Assembly (NCBI RefSeq): GCF_003286085.1 | Contig: NW_020825288.1 | Span: 21,018,001 to 21,082,000 of the forward strand | Direction: 5' to 3' | Source of the DNA: Drosophila persimilis | Taxonomy: Eukaryota; Arthropoda; Insecta; Diptera; Drosophilidae | DNA length: 64,000 nt | In this document: positions 33,713 to 45,500 of the stretch, one piece after another | Position numbering within the stretch: position 1 is the stretch's first letter | Layout of the letters: every line of letters starts with the position of its first letter | The notes under the pieces: generated by a model | The model's database searches: none | What the model saw: the letters and a program-made list of their open reading frames with translations, nothing else | Told to the model about the DNA's origin: nothing | Made by a program: the position numbers and the translations under genes

Positions 33713-34405
33713 TCAATAGGCGTACGAGATAAGAGGCGAAGCGTACTGGGTCTTGACGAAAGCGGGTCCGGCTGCGACCAGAGGAGCGGCCTTCACGATG
33801 GGTGCTGGGGCAGCGGCATAGGTCAGAGGTGCTGGGGCATAGGCTGGGGCAGCAGCATACGCGAGGGGAGCCGGGGCAGCATGATAGGCAAGGGGAGCTG
33901 GGGCAGCGGCATAGGCAGCGGTACGGACAGCAACCGGAGCGGCAGCCACAACGGGAGCGGCACGGACAACTGGAGCTGGGGCGGCGGCAACGGCGGCCAC
34001 TAGAGGCTCACGACGGACGACGGCATTGAATCCATTGATGGGATCGGCGGTGTAGTCCACAATGCGACGGTAGCCATCAGCGTCGTTGAGGGAGTACTGG
34101 CCCTGGACAACATCTCCGTCGCGGCTCTCCACCTGGGTCTTGGAGTCCCCGGAGATGGCATCCTTCACGTCATATCCGTAGGTGTACTGGGGATGGGGAT
34201 CGTACTCCTCCACTTGGGCGACGGCGGCCAACGGAGCAGCAGCTGGGATGAGGCCAGCGCTGGCCACGGCGATGCAGGCGGCGAAGAGGACCACGAACTG
34301 GAATTAAGACATGGGCACATTTTAATACACTATTCTTTGTTCACTTGATATCACAGGTTTTTAGTCCTTGGGGTGGATGAGCATGAGCCTTACTTTGAAT
34401 GCCAT
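33713..34405 (-). CDS. Ccp84Ag: RR-2 cuticle protein Ccp84Ag
   Basis: Secreted cuticle protein. Exon 1 34394-34405 (MAFK, with AAA for the Lys), 96-nt intron, exon 2 33713-34297; 198 residues. Signal peptide [14 protein letters not shown]; short spacer; RR-2 domain at about 38-103 ([36 protein letters not shown]...GFNAVV). The tail is Ala/Pro-rich with APLAYHAAP repeats and ends [10 protein letters not shown]. Last of the Ccp84A genes on the lab side, next to Edg84A, with which it shares strand and TATA sequence. Confidence 0.93.
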
Positions 34406-34484
34406 TTTTGTTTTGTTTTTGGGGGGTGTTGCTCTAGATACCGTAATTGGTTTTGAACTGATTTTAACAGCGTCCAACTGGGGC

Positions 34485-34491
34485 TTATATA
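34485..34491 (-). promoter_or_regulatory. Ccp84Ag: Ccp84Ag TATA box (GGTATATAAGC)
   Basis: TATATAA on the minus strand, about 80 nt before the start codon. The 11-bp context GGTATATAAGC is the same as at Edg84A. Confidence 0.8.
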
Positions 34492-35529
34492 CCGATTTGA
34501 TGGCAACCTGCCCGATGACGGTGTGCACTTGCGTCACAAAACGACGCCGACCATATCAAAATGCGAGACGCTCAAGACTAGAAGCAGTCCGTCCCCGAAC
34601 TGGGGGGATCGGGTATTGGGTAGTACAGTGCACACGATGGGCGGCTACCAAGGCTGAGTTTTGTGCGATCGGTGACAAAGGCCCCCAGCATAATGCCTTC
34701 TTGATTGGATTGGCTTGGATTGGACTTGAGCAGACTTGGCTCTACAAATTAATATTGGCCTCAGAAGTCGCATGCCCGAACGTGCACTCCAGCCTTTGAA
34801 TCGATCATCATGATGATGATGATCATTCGCTTTCGAAAAAATGCCCGTTCGCACTATTATTAAACGATATCGTATGCAGCGCATGCGCAAATGCATAACA
34901 ACGGTTTTTCAAATCGTCTCTGCACTTGCACCCCCAGCCCCACACCCATTAACCATTAACCATTATATGGGTATATGGCTTCCCTTCCCCCCACCGCCAG
35001 TTAGCGACCTTAAACGTTTAGTTTTTGAGTCGGTCTGTCGCTCCAGTTGAACGTTAATGGGATTTCAAGCGTATGTTTATGGTGTCGCGCTGTCGCACTT
35101 CCGAATGGCCACCCAAAACAAAGTGAAGTCAATGCTTATCAATGCTCAGGTATTTCTGGTGATATTCTTTTGGATTTTACTTATTTGTAGGGTATTTTTG
35201 TGGCTATTCTTTTCAATTAATCATGGCAAGAAGTTCGTTATTTCCTAGCCATTTGTAATGGCGCTAATTGTAGCGGAAGTCCACATTTTGGAGGCCGTTT
35301 CAGCATTTACAGCCATTTTTCAATTATCTCCCGTGAATAATCCAGGAATTCTTAAGATTTTCCTTTGCTTTAATGTCTTGAAAAAGTGTATTTAAAGGAA
35401 AATCCTTCAGATTATAAAGTACTTTCCACTTAAAAATCCCTTGCATTCGACAGTAAAACAAATTTCTTATAAAGAAATTACTTTCAACAGTTTAATTCAA
35501 ATAAAATCTTCAGCAAACCAATTTTACAT
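34492..35529. other. Intergenic DNA, Ccp84Ag to Edg84A
   Basis: No gene seen. ATGATG runs near 34809-34822. The plus-strand ORF over 34368-34799 overlaps the Ccp84Ag leader antisense and looks spurious. Confidence 0.6.
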
Positions 35530-36146
35530 CTAGAACACATAAGAAATATGCTGTGGATGCGGCACATGATGCGAGATGATGGCCTGTGATGGGGCTGCAT
35601 GGTGCACCACATGATGGGTGACGGGAGCATGGTGGATCACCGTCGAGGCCGGGCCAAAGGATCGATGGACCACAGCAGACGCCTGAGAGTGCGGCTTCAG
35701 GACAGGCAGCTTTTTCAGAGGCTGCAACTTTACGGGAGCCGCAGGCCTTGCCACAAATGCAGTGGCACTGGAGAGTGGCTCTCGACGAACCACAGCATTG
35801 AAACCACTCTCGGCATCGACGCTGTACTCCACAACTCGACGATAGCCATCGGCATCGTTGACAGAGTATTGTCCACGGACCACATCGCCATCTCGGGACT
35901 CCGATTGGGACTTGACATCACCGGTTTCGCCATCCTGGACATCATAGTTGAAGGTGTACTGTGGATGGGCATCGAAGGTGTCCTCGCTTCCGACTGATTT
36001 CACGGGCAGCAGACCCGCCTGGACCACGACAACAAAGGCCACAAAAAATGCAATCTGTGGGTGATGGGATCGAATGGTTGAGTTGATAAATTTCAATGGG
36101 AAGTGCCGCACATCTACTATACGAGTATGCTTACTCTGTTCAACAT
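35530..36146 (-). CDS. Edg84A: Cuticle protein Edg84A
   Basis: Ecdysone-dependent pupal cuticle protein. Exon 1 36135-36146 encodes MLNR, exon 2 is 35530-36054, with an 80-nt intron; 178 residues. Signal peptide IAFFVAFVVVVQA. RR-2 domain about 31-97 ([33 protein letters not shown]...[10 protein letters not shown]). The tail has KLQPLKKLPVLKP and many His (VVHRSFGP, HHAPVTHHVVHH), ending ISYVF, as recalled for D. melanogaster Edg84A. In D. melanogaster its prepupal expression depends on beta-FTZ-F1, and a matching CAAGGTCA lies upstream here. Confidence 0.93.
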
Positions 36147-36233
36147 GTCTGGGCGATCTTAATGAGAGATGATTAAGGTTTGTTCCTGTCGGTCGCTGAC
36201 TTTACACAAATTCATTTCGCTGCGGTCTCCAGC

Positions 36234-36240
36234 TTATATA
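36234..36240 (-). promoter_or_regulatory. Edg84A: Edg84A TATA box (GGTATATAAGC)
   Basis: TATATAA on the minus strand, 88 nt before the start codon, in the same 11-bp context as the Ccp84Ag box. Confidence 0.8.
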
Positions 36241-36336
36241 CCACACTGGATGCTCATTGACCCAATGCCACACTGCCCTGCATCTGCAGTGGTACCCGCC
36301 GGGACCTGTTGCCGTTCTGTGCTCTCTACAGTGCGG

Positions 36337-36344
36337 CAAGGTCA
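36337..36344 (+). promoter_or_regulatory. Edg84A: FTZ-F1 type site CAAGGTCA upstream of Edg84A
   Basis: CAAGGTCA is a near-perfect FTZ-F1 monomer site, about 100 bp upstream of the Edg84A TATA box. Edg84A is a known beta-FTZ-F1 target in D. melanogaster prepupae; occupancy here is inference. Confidence 0.5.
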
Positions 36345-39300
36345 ACGCAATGAGACCTCCAGTCTCTCGCCTAATTGGAGTCGAGATGCGGCAACAAGTT
36401 TGTCAGACAATCGACAGGTTTCCAGACCGTTTCCAGCTGCAGGCCCTTCCATATTTTTGCATTAACACTCGACAGGCATTCTGCATTATCATATCTGTGG
36501 TTCCTTGAAGAGGCTAAGAGAAAGATGGTTGGCCCAAGAGTTTTTCCATAAATTATAAAAAGGGGTTGCAGATTGGATGATCAACTACGACGTCGACTAC
36601 AATATTAATAAGCTTGTCCTTGCAAGGCTTTTGGTCTTCTTACCATGTCACTGGTTGAGGATTCACCCTAGTGTCAAGAACAATATTTTTTAATCCAGAT
36701 ATTGATTCAGATCAAGTGATATATATACAAACATATGTATGTATGAATGTATCATATGGAAGGAACTCAGCCCGTGCTGTGTATTCTACATACAGATTAC
36801 ATGCATTTTTCTACATCATATCTACATAAGCAGCGAAAAGTATGCTACACTTTTGTGTGCCAAGTAGTTGCCAGTTTTCGTCATTCAGTATGAGTTTGAA
36901 TGAAGGAGTGCGTAAAACGGAATGGAAAAATACCCACATACATAGCTGCATTTTCCGAATTCGAATTTTTGCATGCGCACTGCATTGCTAAGGCAAAAGC
37001 AATACAAATTGCCAGCGCTGTTGGAAAATCGGCTATTTTATAGCTATTTCGGCCCATTTTAAAAGTTTAATTTCCATAAATATTTGAAAATTGTTATTAG
37101 ACGGATATCTGAATAGTTTTAAATATTTATTTAGCTATGTTTTGCTATTTTAATTTCTTTAATGAAGTGCAAAACCTTCGAACAAAAAAAAACTACTTTA
37201 GCATGTTTTACGACAAAAAAAGCTTCTTATAAGTTGATGTCAACTTTTGATTGCTGCCCAAATGTGCAGGCAAAAAATGAGAATGCATTCGAATGAATTC
37301 GGAAGCAATCAATACCTCACTTTTAATCATTAAATTCGTGCCTTGTCGCTGAAATGTAGTTTGTATGAGTTTTACTAAAATTCTTTCTGCGTATAATTCG
37401 ATTAGACTTAATTAATTTAGAGCATTAATAATTCGAATGCCGGTTGTTTGGCATTCATGCAGTAGTGTAAATCCAGCTTACAGTGGAGTAACTAAGTAAG
37501 TATCTCTATCTGTTTAAATTAGAATTCCATATGTTCTCATTCCAGCCAATCTCTGCCAGGAAACAATAATCCTTTTGTTGGTTGCATTCATTATAGAGAT
37601 ATTCAATCCAATCGTTGGCTGCTCTGCTCCGATTGGTCAGCCTATCCATGGTGCGCAGCGGATAAAGCGGCCGCTCAGCCAGTTGTCCCGCTCACACCTT
37701 ATCCGAATCAAAATGAAAGATTGTTGATGTGCGCGGGATTGAACTTAATGCCGCCTGTCTTTATCTTTGGCGGGTAGTTTTTGCATAATTCTACATATTA
37801 AACAGCCAAGACAAGGTCGTTGACGGGTCCGGGTGCCCACTGACAATGTTTACATGGCTTCAAATTACACGCGGGATTAAAGTAGAGATTGTTCGTGAGG
37901 GTGGAGTGCGTTGATGTGAATATTTGTTTACTATTGAACATGGAAGGAATGCTCTTCAAGCATGTCTTGAACCGATTTAAAACAGAAATAAAACTGCACG
38001 ACTGGAGGACTATCCTTAGGAAAGTATTCAATAAATTGATGTTTGAACACAAAACGTTTCGTTTTCGTTTAAAGGTGTTGTTGTTGCCCTGGTCAATTTT
38101 TTCCGAGCCAAATTTAAGGATGGGTTAAATAAAATTATTTATAAAGAAAGAAAAAATGTGATTACCATGATATAGGTGTCAAGTTTATGTTAATGCATCA
38201 ATAGGTCATCTATTTTTTTCCTTTTTGAAATTAAGGTTCGTTTCGTTGTATAAAAATCGTTTACTTTTAATTTCGTCAACGAAAATGTTTTCGTTTTGAA
38301 AACGAATAAATCTTGCGGAATGTGAAAACGGGAGCCCCAATTTATGTGTATTTAAAAGACTTTTGTGTTACTAAAAATATTTTCCTAGAATACCTTAAGA
38401 AAGTAGCTGGTCTCCATTGCCTTAGAAACCATTTTCTTTATTTAAATAAAAGAGAACCATTTTCCCCAACTGCTGACATAGTGGTCCCAGCTCTGCATGG
38501 CTTATGGCGAGGGAATCCCTAAGAACTGTAAAACAATTTGGGGGCGCCGACAATTGAGTGGATCAATCAAAAAGAAGAGCTCCTGCCACCAAAAGGGAAC
38601 TGGGCTTAGGACTGACTCTCCATCGTCCAGAAGGGACATGTGATGAATTCGCTCTCTAATTGCCTGCGAACACAGGTGGAAACCAGGGGGCGGCAAGCTT
38701 AAAATCATATTAATAAACGTAATGAGTACGTCTGGGCCAATTACATATTCAATTAGGGAATGGGAACGGGAACCTGCCGGGCGGACTCGTTAGGACAACT
38801 CTTGGCCTCCGTGCAACAGGCATCAGGCGTCGGCTGCTCTGTCGCCATCGCCGTCGCTGTTTCGGTCGCAGCTGATAAGTACTTTTAATTAATTAATCAT
38901 TACAGAGCCAAAGAACAAAAGACATAAGTCAAAAGCTGCACAAGACCGAATAAAAAATGGCACAAATATCGATTTACCCGAAAAAAAAATATTACAAAGA
39001 GAAACCCGAAAAATACCGCCAAGTTTTGTTCTTGGAGCGGTGACAGTCGGCGCCGGGCAATCCATCAATTTGTGCAGCGCCAATTACGCCAGTTACTCGT
39101 CACGTCACGTCTCAGTCCCCGGACGGACACCACTCGGACAGCGGACAGCGGACGACGGACAGATACGGGCTGCCGTGTGGAGACACTAGAGCTTTGTAAG
39201 AAGAATCGACATGAACGACGGCAGTTGAAGTTTTTTCTGGAGCTGTAGCAGCGGCGCCCCATCAACCTGGCGTCAGGTTTTGGTCTTTCTGGACACTTGT

Positions 39301-42246
39301 AACCGGGTTTGACGCCTCCAGTGGCCGTCATCTAGCCCATATATCTTACTTCCGACGGCTTCCATGGCGCTAAACAGACATTAATGGCGCGACTAACAAA
39401 TCCCACGAAAGTCCTAATTGGAAATAAATTACAGTCCCACTTGACTAGACATGTGCACTCAAATGTGATCATTACACAGCCAAAGAACAATGAGAAATTG
39501 AATAAAGGGCAATAAGATGATCTATGAGACGTATACTTAATCTTCGTCATATCTACCTTTAGTAAATCCATGATTTACTTTGCCAATGATTAGATATTAA
39601 AAGACGGATTCCCTGAACTATCAGAAAGGTATTGCACTTCACAGAAAACCACTTAACATATGACTCAACCAGTAGATATATATCCTAACTTAAACAAACA
39701 ATTCTGTGTACTTTTAACCGATAAGTGTACACAACAAATAAGAATTAATTGTCAATTTAATCCAAATAGATTTGATAAGATATTAAACAGTTAAGAGAAC
39801 ATATGGAATGTTTCTTGGGAAATTGATAAATACCTTAACTGGACTTCCAAAAGACAGTAAGAGTGTTTCAAACCTTGCAAAGGATGTACATATCTTCAAC
39901 GATGAAAAAAATACTACTGCATTTAAAGACCTTTCCCTGCCTTTCTTCACGATCCGATTCTTAAATCCTATAGCTGTCTATAGCTCGATTTCACGTATAT
40001 AAGACGACTGTGCCATTAAAAACAATGAATATCTAAGCAATTGTTTAATTCCCGACATATCGCGATGATAACTAACTAAATTGTGAAACCAAACAGTTCG
40101 GTTCATTCCCAAAGCAAAGATAGGATATATGTTGGTATATCCCAAAATGGAAAACTCAAACTATATCGCAAACTGTCGAGCAGCAGCCACACCAACCCCC
40201 AAACCATAACACGGATAGTCGTATCTCTCCTGTAGATTGGTGCAGTGCTGGCTGTTGTTCGTTTGGGCATGTGGGACAGTTTCAGTTTTGGGATTGGGAC
40301 TGGGACTCGGATTGGGTCGAGGTAAGTGGTGTGTAGTGCGAGTAGTATATGGAAAGACACTCACACACATCCTGTTACTATTAATTGCTGCTGTCCGAAA
40401 AATATAACGAATCACCTTGGAGCGTTTGGGCCGAAAACAGCCAAAAGGACGAAGGGAATGCCACAGGCACTGGAGTTGGCATGGCCAACACTCCACTGTC
40501 CTTCCCCCTGCCACGAAACTCCTGGCAGTGTAGAGACAAAAACTTGTGAAAATGTCAATCAACTTGTACAAAAAAAAGGAGAGAAAAAAACCAATCCAAA
40601 AAAGGAAACAACAAAGTTTTCCTCCAGACAGCCAAAGATGATGCATTGTGCGTGAAAGGTGCATGAAGATATCTGAATGTTGTATCTCTATCTCTGGCAA
40701 AGTGACAGACATGGACACGGGGCATGGACGCACGGACGGACGAACACTCGGATAACTCGTAGGGGGCGCCTACGAATTGCATCCCACTGAGTCAGAGTCA
40801 GAGTCAACGTCAGACAGTCAAAGTCTGAATCGGAGATAAAGTCAGGAGAGTCGTCGTTCGACGATTTAAATTCCAGTGTCGTCTCCATAGATGAGCTGTC
40901 ATATGTTCAAATGACGATTGACAGCTGCCGCAGTCAGCATCCGTTCTCCAGCAGCTCCTCCCATAACCAGTCCTAGTCCCAGTCCCAGTCCTGCTCCTAG
41001 TTCTCAATTCCACTCCCAATCCCTTTTCTGGTTACAAAACTTCTCCTTTGGTATACGTACGAGTGAGTACCTGCCCGTCAATTCATTTGGGAATTTCGTG
41101 CGAGGTGCTAAAACGTGCCAAAACCATAAAACAAATAAAGAACATTGAGTTTCCAGTTAAAACAAGACGTCGACATGAGCATGGACATGGGCGTTACCCC
41201 TAATATCAGCGGGCGACAGGAGCGGATTAGCATGTAGCCCAGCCAGCGGGGGCCCAAAGGGGGCGTTTTGTTGGGAAATGAGCATTCAATTATGATGTTC
41301 GTTGGGTTTGAGGTGATTTCTATTTAATCGAGGACTAGTTCCTTTCTGCTTTATGGTCATATTTACAGATTTTGATGGTATATTTCTTAGGTTTCTAGTT
41401 TAAAATATCTTTCAAAAACTCCTGCAAATGCTCGCATATATGTACTTTATTGTATCATATCGATTTCTGATTTTGGACTAGTTTATTAACTAATAAAAAC
41501 ACAGCGAAAAGCAGCCTTGACGTACAATTGAAATTTTAGGCGGATATCCACCAAGTGAGAAATTAAATCCATTGTCTATTGGAAATTATTCTTCTATATT
41601 TCTAATTGATCTGACCAAACCATATACATATGTACTACACATATCGCATACCCCTCCAATAGTTCCCCCATCTCAAGTCCAACCCAATCCGCTCCTGCGT
41701 ATCCATTGCCTGAGTAGCAAAAAAAAACACACACAGAAAGCGAAAGACAAGAAAATCTAAATGGAAACGGCACCACTGACGAAAACCGGTATGACTAACC
41801 CTCGTAGCAGTCTTTTGATAAGGGAAGACATTCGAGTACATAACAGAGAGAGCGAAACAGCCATACCTTCAGGCTAACATTGGGCCACAAGCGAAAGCGA
41901 GACAACGATAGAAGCAGAGATGAAGGCGTGGCCTACACAATCGGTCTGTTTGGGTTGATTCTCCGACCGACCAGGCCGACCAGACCAGTCGTGACCAGAC
42001 TTGGTAAGCGCGCAGGCAGCACGTCGTCGTCGTTCGTGGTTGTGTTTCGATAGTGGTCGGATAGAAGATATAGAAGAACCGTTAGCCGTCGCGTAATATT
42101 ACCGATTTGTGAGTGTGCCCAGCAGTGAATGAGTGAAGTGAAAATCAGAGCAGACACAGAGATAGAACGAACTCCAGTCGAAGCCAGAGGCATCGAGAAC
42201 GAACTCCAGTCGAGGCTAGGGGCAAGTGTGGTTCCTGCTAGACAAT
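36345..42246 (+). other. lab: lab upstream region and 5' leader
   Basis: About 5.9 kb without a supported gene. AT-rich to 38500, then more balanced. GATA-type words lie near 37660-37770. GGACAGC-like units lie near 39120-39160, CAGTC/AGTCC short repeats near 40790-40830 and 40965-41010. A short direct repeat around the core AGCCAAAGAACAA appears near 38897 and 39468. The lab transcription start is not obvious. D. melanogaster leader length suggests it is roughly 200-250 nt before 42247. Confidence 0.6.
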
Positions 42247-42506
42247 ATGATGGACGTAAGCAGCATGTACGGCAATCATCCGCACCACCATCCTCATCCA
42301 CATGCCAATGTCTTCGATGGTTATGGCGGCACCACCACCGCCAGCACCAGCAGCAGCAGCGTAACCGCCAGCAATGCCAGCAGCTACTTTGCCCCGCACC
42401 AGCATCAGCATCACTTGCAACACCAGCAGCAGTTGCAACAGCAGCAATTGCAATTGCAACAGCAACAGCAGCAGCAGCAGCATGCCCTTACGTACAATGG
42501 CTATGA
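42129..42506 (+). other. Upstream ORF overlapping the lab start codon
   Basis: An ATG at 42129 opens 125 codons in another frame and runs across the lab start at 42247. Its context is weak (T at -3), while the lab ATG has A at -3. If the leader includes it, ribosomes must leak past it to reach lab. The peptide past 42250 is only the shifted Gln/His region and is unlikely to be functional. Confidence 0.35.
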
Positions 42507-45500
42507 GAGCAGCTCCCCCGGCAGCTATTATCCCCAGCAGCAGGCACAACTGACACCACCGCCCCAGGCAGTGGGAGGAGGAGCAGTGGGCCTCCAGGTG
42601 CAACAGACGCAGCCACAGCCGCCGCTACCGCAGCAACAGCAACAACAGCTCTACCCCCACTCGCACCTGTTCAGCCCCAGTGCGGCGGAGTATGGGATCA
42701 CGACGAGCACGGCCACCGGAAACCCAGGCACGCCACTGCATCCCACGAGCCACTCGCCGGCGGACTCCTACTACGAAAGCGATTCGGTGCACTCCTACTA
42801 TGCCACCGCCGCGGTAGCCACTGTTCCGCCACCCACCAACAACTCACCTGTGACCGCGGCAAATGCCACCAATCCGCAACAGCAGCAGCAGCAACAGCAG
42901 CCAGGGATCGATGCCCATGCCCATGCCCCCATCATCAGCTCCGAGAACGGGATGATGTACACCAATCTGGACTGCATGTACAATCCAGTGCAGGCTCAGG
43001 CCCAGGCCCAGGCCCAGGCGCATGGCTATGCCGGACAGATCGAGGAGAAATATGCGGCAGTACTCCATGCCAGCTACGGGCCGGGCTTGATTCTGGAGGA
43101 GCAGGATCCCATGATGCAGCAGGCCACGCAGTCGCAGATGTGGCACCACCAGCAGCACTTGGCGGGGGGCTATGCCCTGGATGCCAGCCTTACGATGGAC
43201 TCCCTGGGCATGCATGCGCACATGCATCATGGATTAGCCCACGGCCATTTGGCCAATCTTGCCACCAACTCCCACCAGCAACACCCACAGCTCCAACAGC
43301 AGCAACAGCAACATCCGAATCCACAGCAACATCCACAGAATCAATCGCCGGTGGCGCAGGCAACGTCCCAACAACAACAGCAACAGCAGCAGCAACATTC
43401 GGTGTCGCCCAATGGCGGGCTGTCGCGACACCAGCGCGGGGGTGTCATCTCCCCTGGCAGCTCCACATCCTCATCGACAGCCTCCGCCTCGAATGGCACG
43501 CACACAGCGAGCGCACAATCAAAATCGCCAAATCACTCGAGCAGCATTCCCACCTACAAGTGGATGCAGCTCAAGCGGAACGTTCCCAAGCCACAAGGTG
43601 AGTTTTTAGTGATAGGAATTGGATTACAAATAAGAATGTAAGTGATGAAAAGTAAAGGAAAAACATCTTTTAATTCCCTATTCCATATCTAAGAAACATT
43701 ATGAGTCTCTTGCCACATTCTTACACCCACGAAACGCACTGTAAATCCCACACACACACTGACTAATAGAAATATGACAACCGCTCGTTAGGTAACCCCG
43801 GGGGCAATTTAAGAACTACATACTTGGCTAATTGCCACATTTCAGTTTTCCCGTCACTCCGACAGACGGATACGGACGCAGAGAAGTCAACTCGAATGAT
43901 TCGCTCAATAGATCACATACCATAGTCAACAGCTAAATGAATATATTAAGCTAATCAAGCTGCGAACAAACAAACACACAAGACTCAAACGCTTAAAGGG
44001 TATAAAATAAAATGAAATAAAATTCAAAAATCATAAAACGATGACTTTCAAAACTGATTGACAGCTCAGATATAACAAAAAACACAAGAAAAACAAAAAG
44101 ACGAATAAGAACAACAGAAACAACAACAATAAGAAAGGGGGAAGAAAGGGAATGATATGGTGGAGTATAAGATACCCTGTAATTGGAATTGTTATTTTAC
44201 GAAAGCAGCAATTCAATTCTAAGCACTTTTGGCAGTAAGAAAGATATTGGTTATTTTATTTATATATTTAAAAAATTGTTGAATCCATCTAAAGTGGGAA
44301 AATTTAAGGAAGAATATGGAATTCCAGGGATTAATGTACAATAAGCCTGATTTCAGGGAGCTCTTTAACTCATAAGTGATAGTTCCAGCTCTTATCGTCC
44401 CTAGAACTTAGGATTTCCTGGAGGAAGTGGTATAGATTCTCCGAATACTGGGTATACAGCATCAGCAATAAGGCCAATCCAACAGTAGAATTACACCAAC
44501 AGAGAAGGGAACAATAACTTTCTGGTGCGTCAGTCAGAGAGTCAAAAGAGACGTCCAACCGAGGGCATGTCACCTAAAAATAAGAATGTCTCTTCAAATG
44601 CCAAAGATTTTTCGCTTACCTCTCTCCACCAGACGAATCGCCCTGTCTATACACCCGGGACGGACCCACTCTCCTTCACTCATAATTTTTAGCCGTTCTC
44701 TTGGCCTCTCCTTTGGGCCGCGTTTTGGCATATTTCTTGCATATTTCAGATAATTTTGTCAATGCCTGTGCAGTCAGTCAGGTTGTCACTTGTCACATTT
44801 TCGCCGAGCACAGTTTTGTATCTGGGAATTAGCCAGCTAAGAGAATATACTTATATTCGTTGATAAACCACTTGAAAAAGTAAATGCATAATATATTCGT
44901 AAAAATATCGGACATATAGTATACATGTATATGTAATTTATTAAGCAACAGAAGCCGGTAAAAAAACGAGTAATTTTATGAAGTGGTTAAGCTGTTAATT
45001 GGTTTTGCGTTTATTCAGAAGAGAGGTCACAGCAAATCAATACAAAATTGTTGTATTATACTCGAATTATTGCTCACCCTGAGATATTGTTGAATTATTT
45101 GCATTTGAATAAAGGAATTTTCCAGATTTGTAGAGCATGTTTGAGGTCAAGCTCCTCCAACTTCTATTCCTCTATAAGTAGTACCTATACGTCAATCCCT
45201 TCATAACTCCCAATACACTCCCCTATTTCAGCCATAACCTGTTAACCCATTTAGTTTTGTCTGTGCGCTTATAATGCACTTAACCTGTTCGTGACACAAT
45301 GTTGCACAACTGACGCTGATCGGAGATATTGGAGTATCAAGCGTCCAACCACTTACAGTTCAAACGTTAATCCCTTGGCTACACCAATAATCATACAAAT
45401 ATTTGCTTATTAATGCTGAAAAGTGTCATTTACATGCATCGTTTTCAATTAAACGACGCCAGAGATCCCCAGAAAATATCCCCCAACCCAAAAGCGATCC

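Noticed and set aside
38897..39491. Short direct repeat with core AGCCAAAGAACAA at 38897 and 39468
   Set aside because: Only about 25 bp long with no further extension; could be chance in AT-rich DNA.
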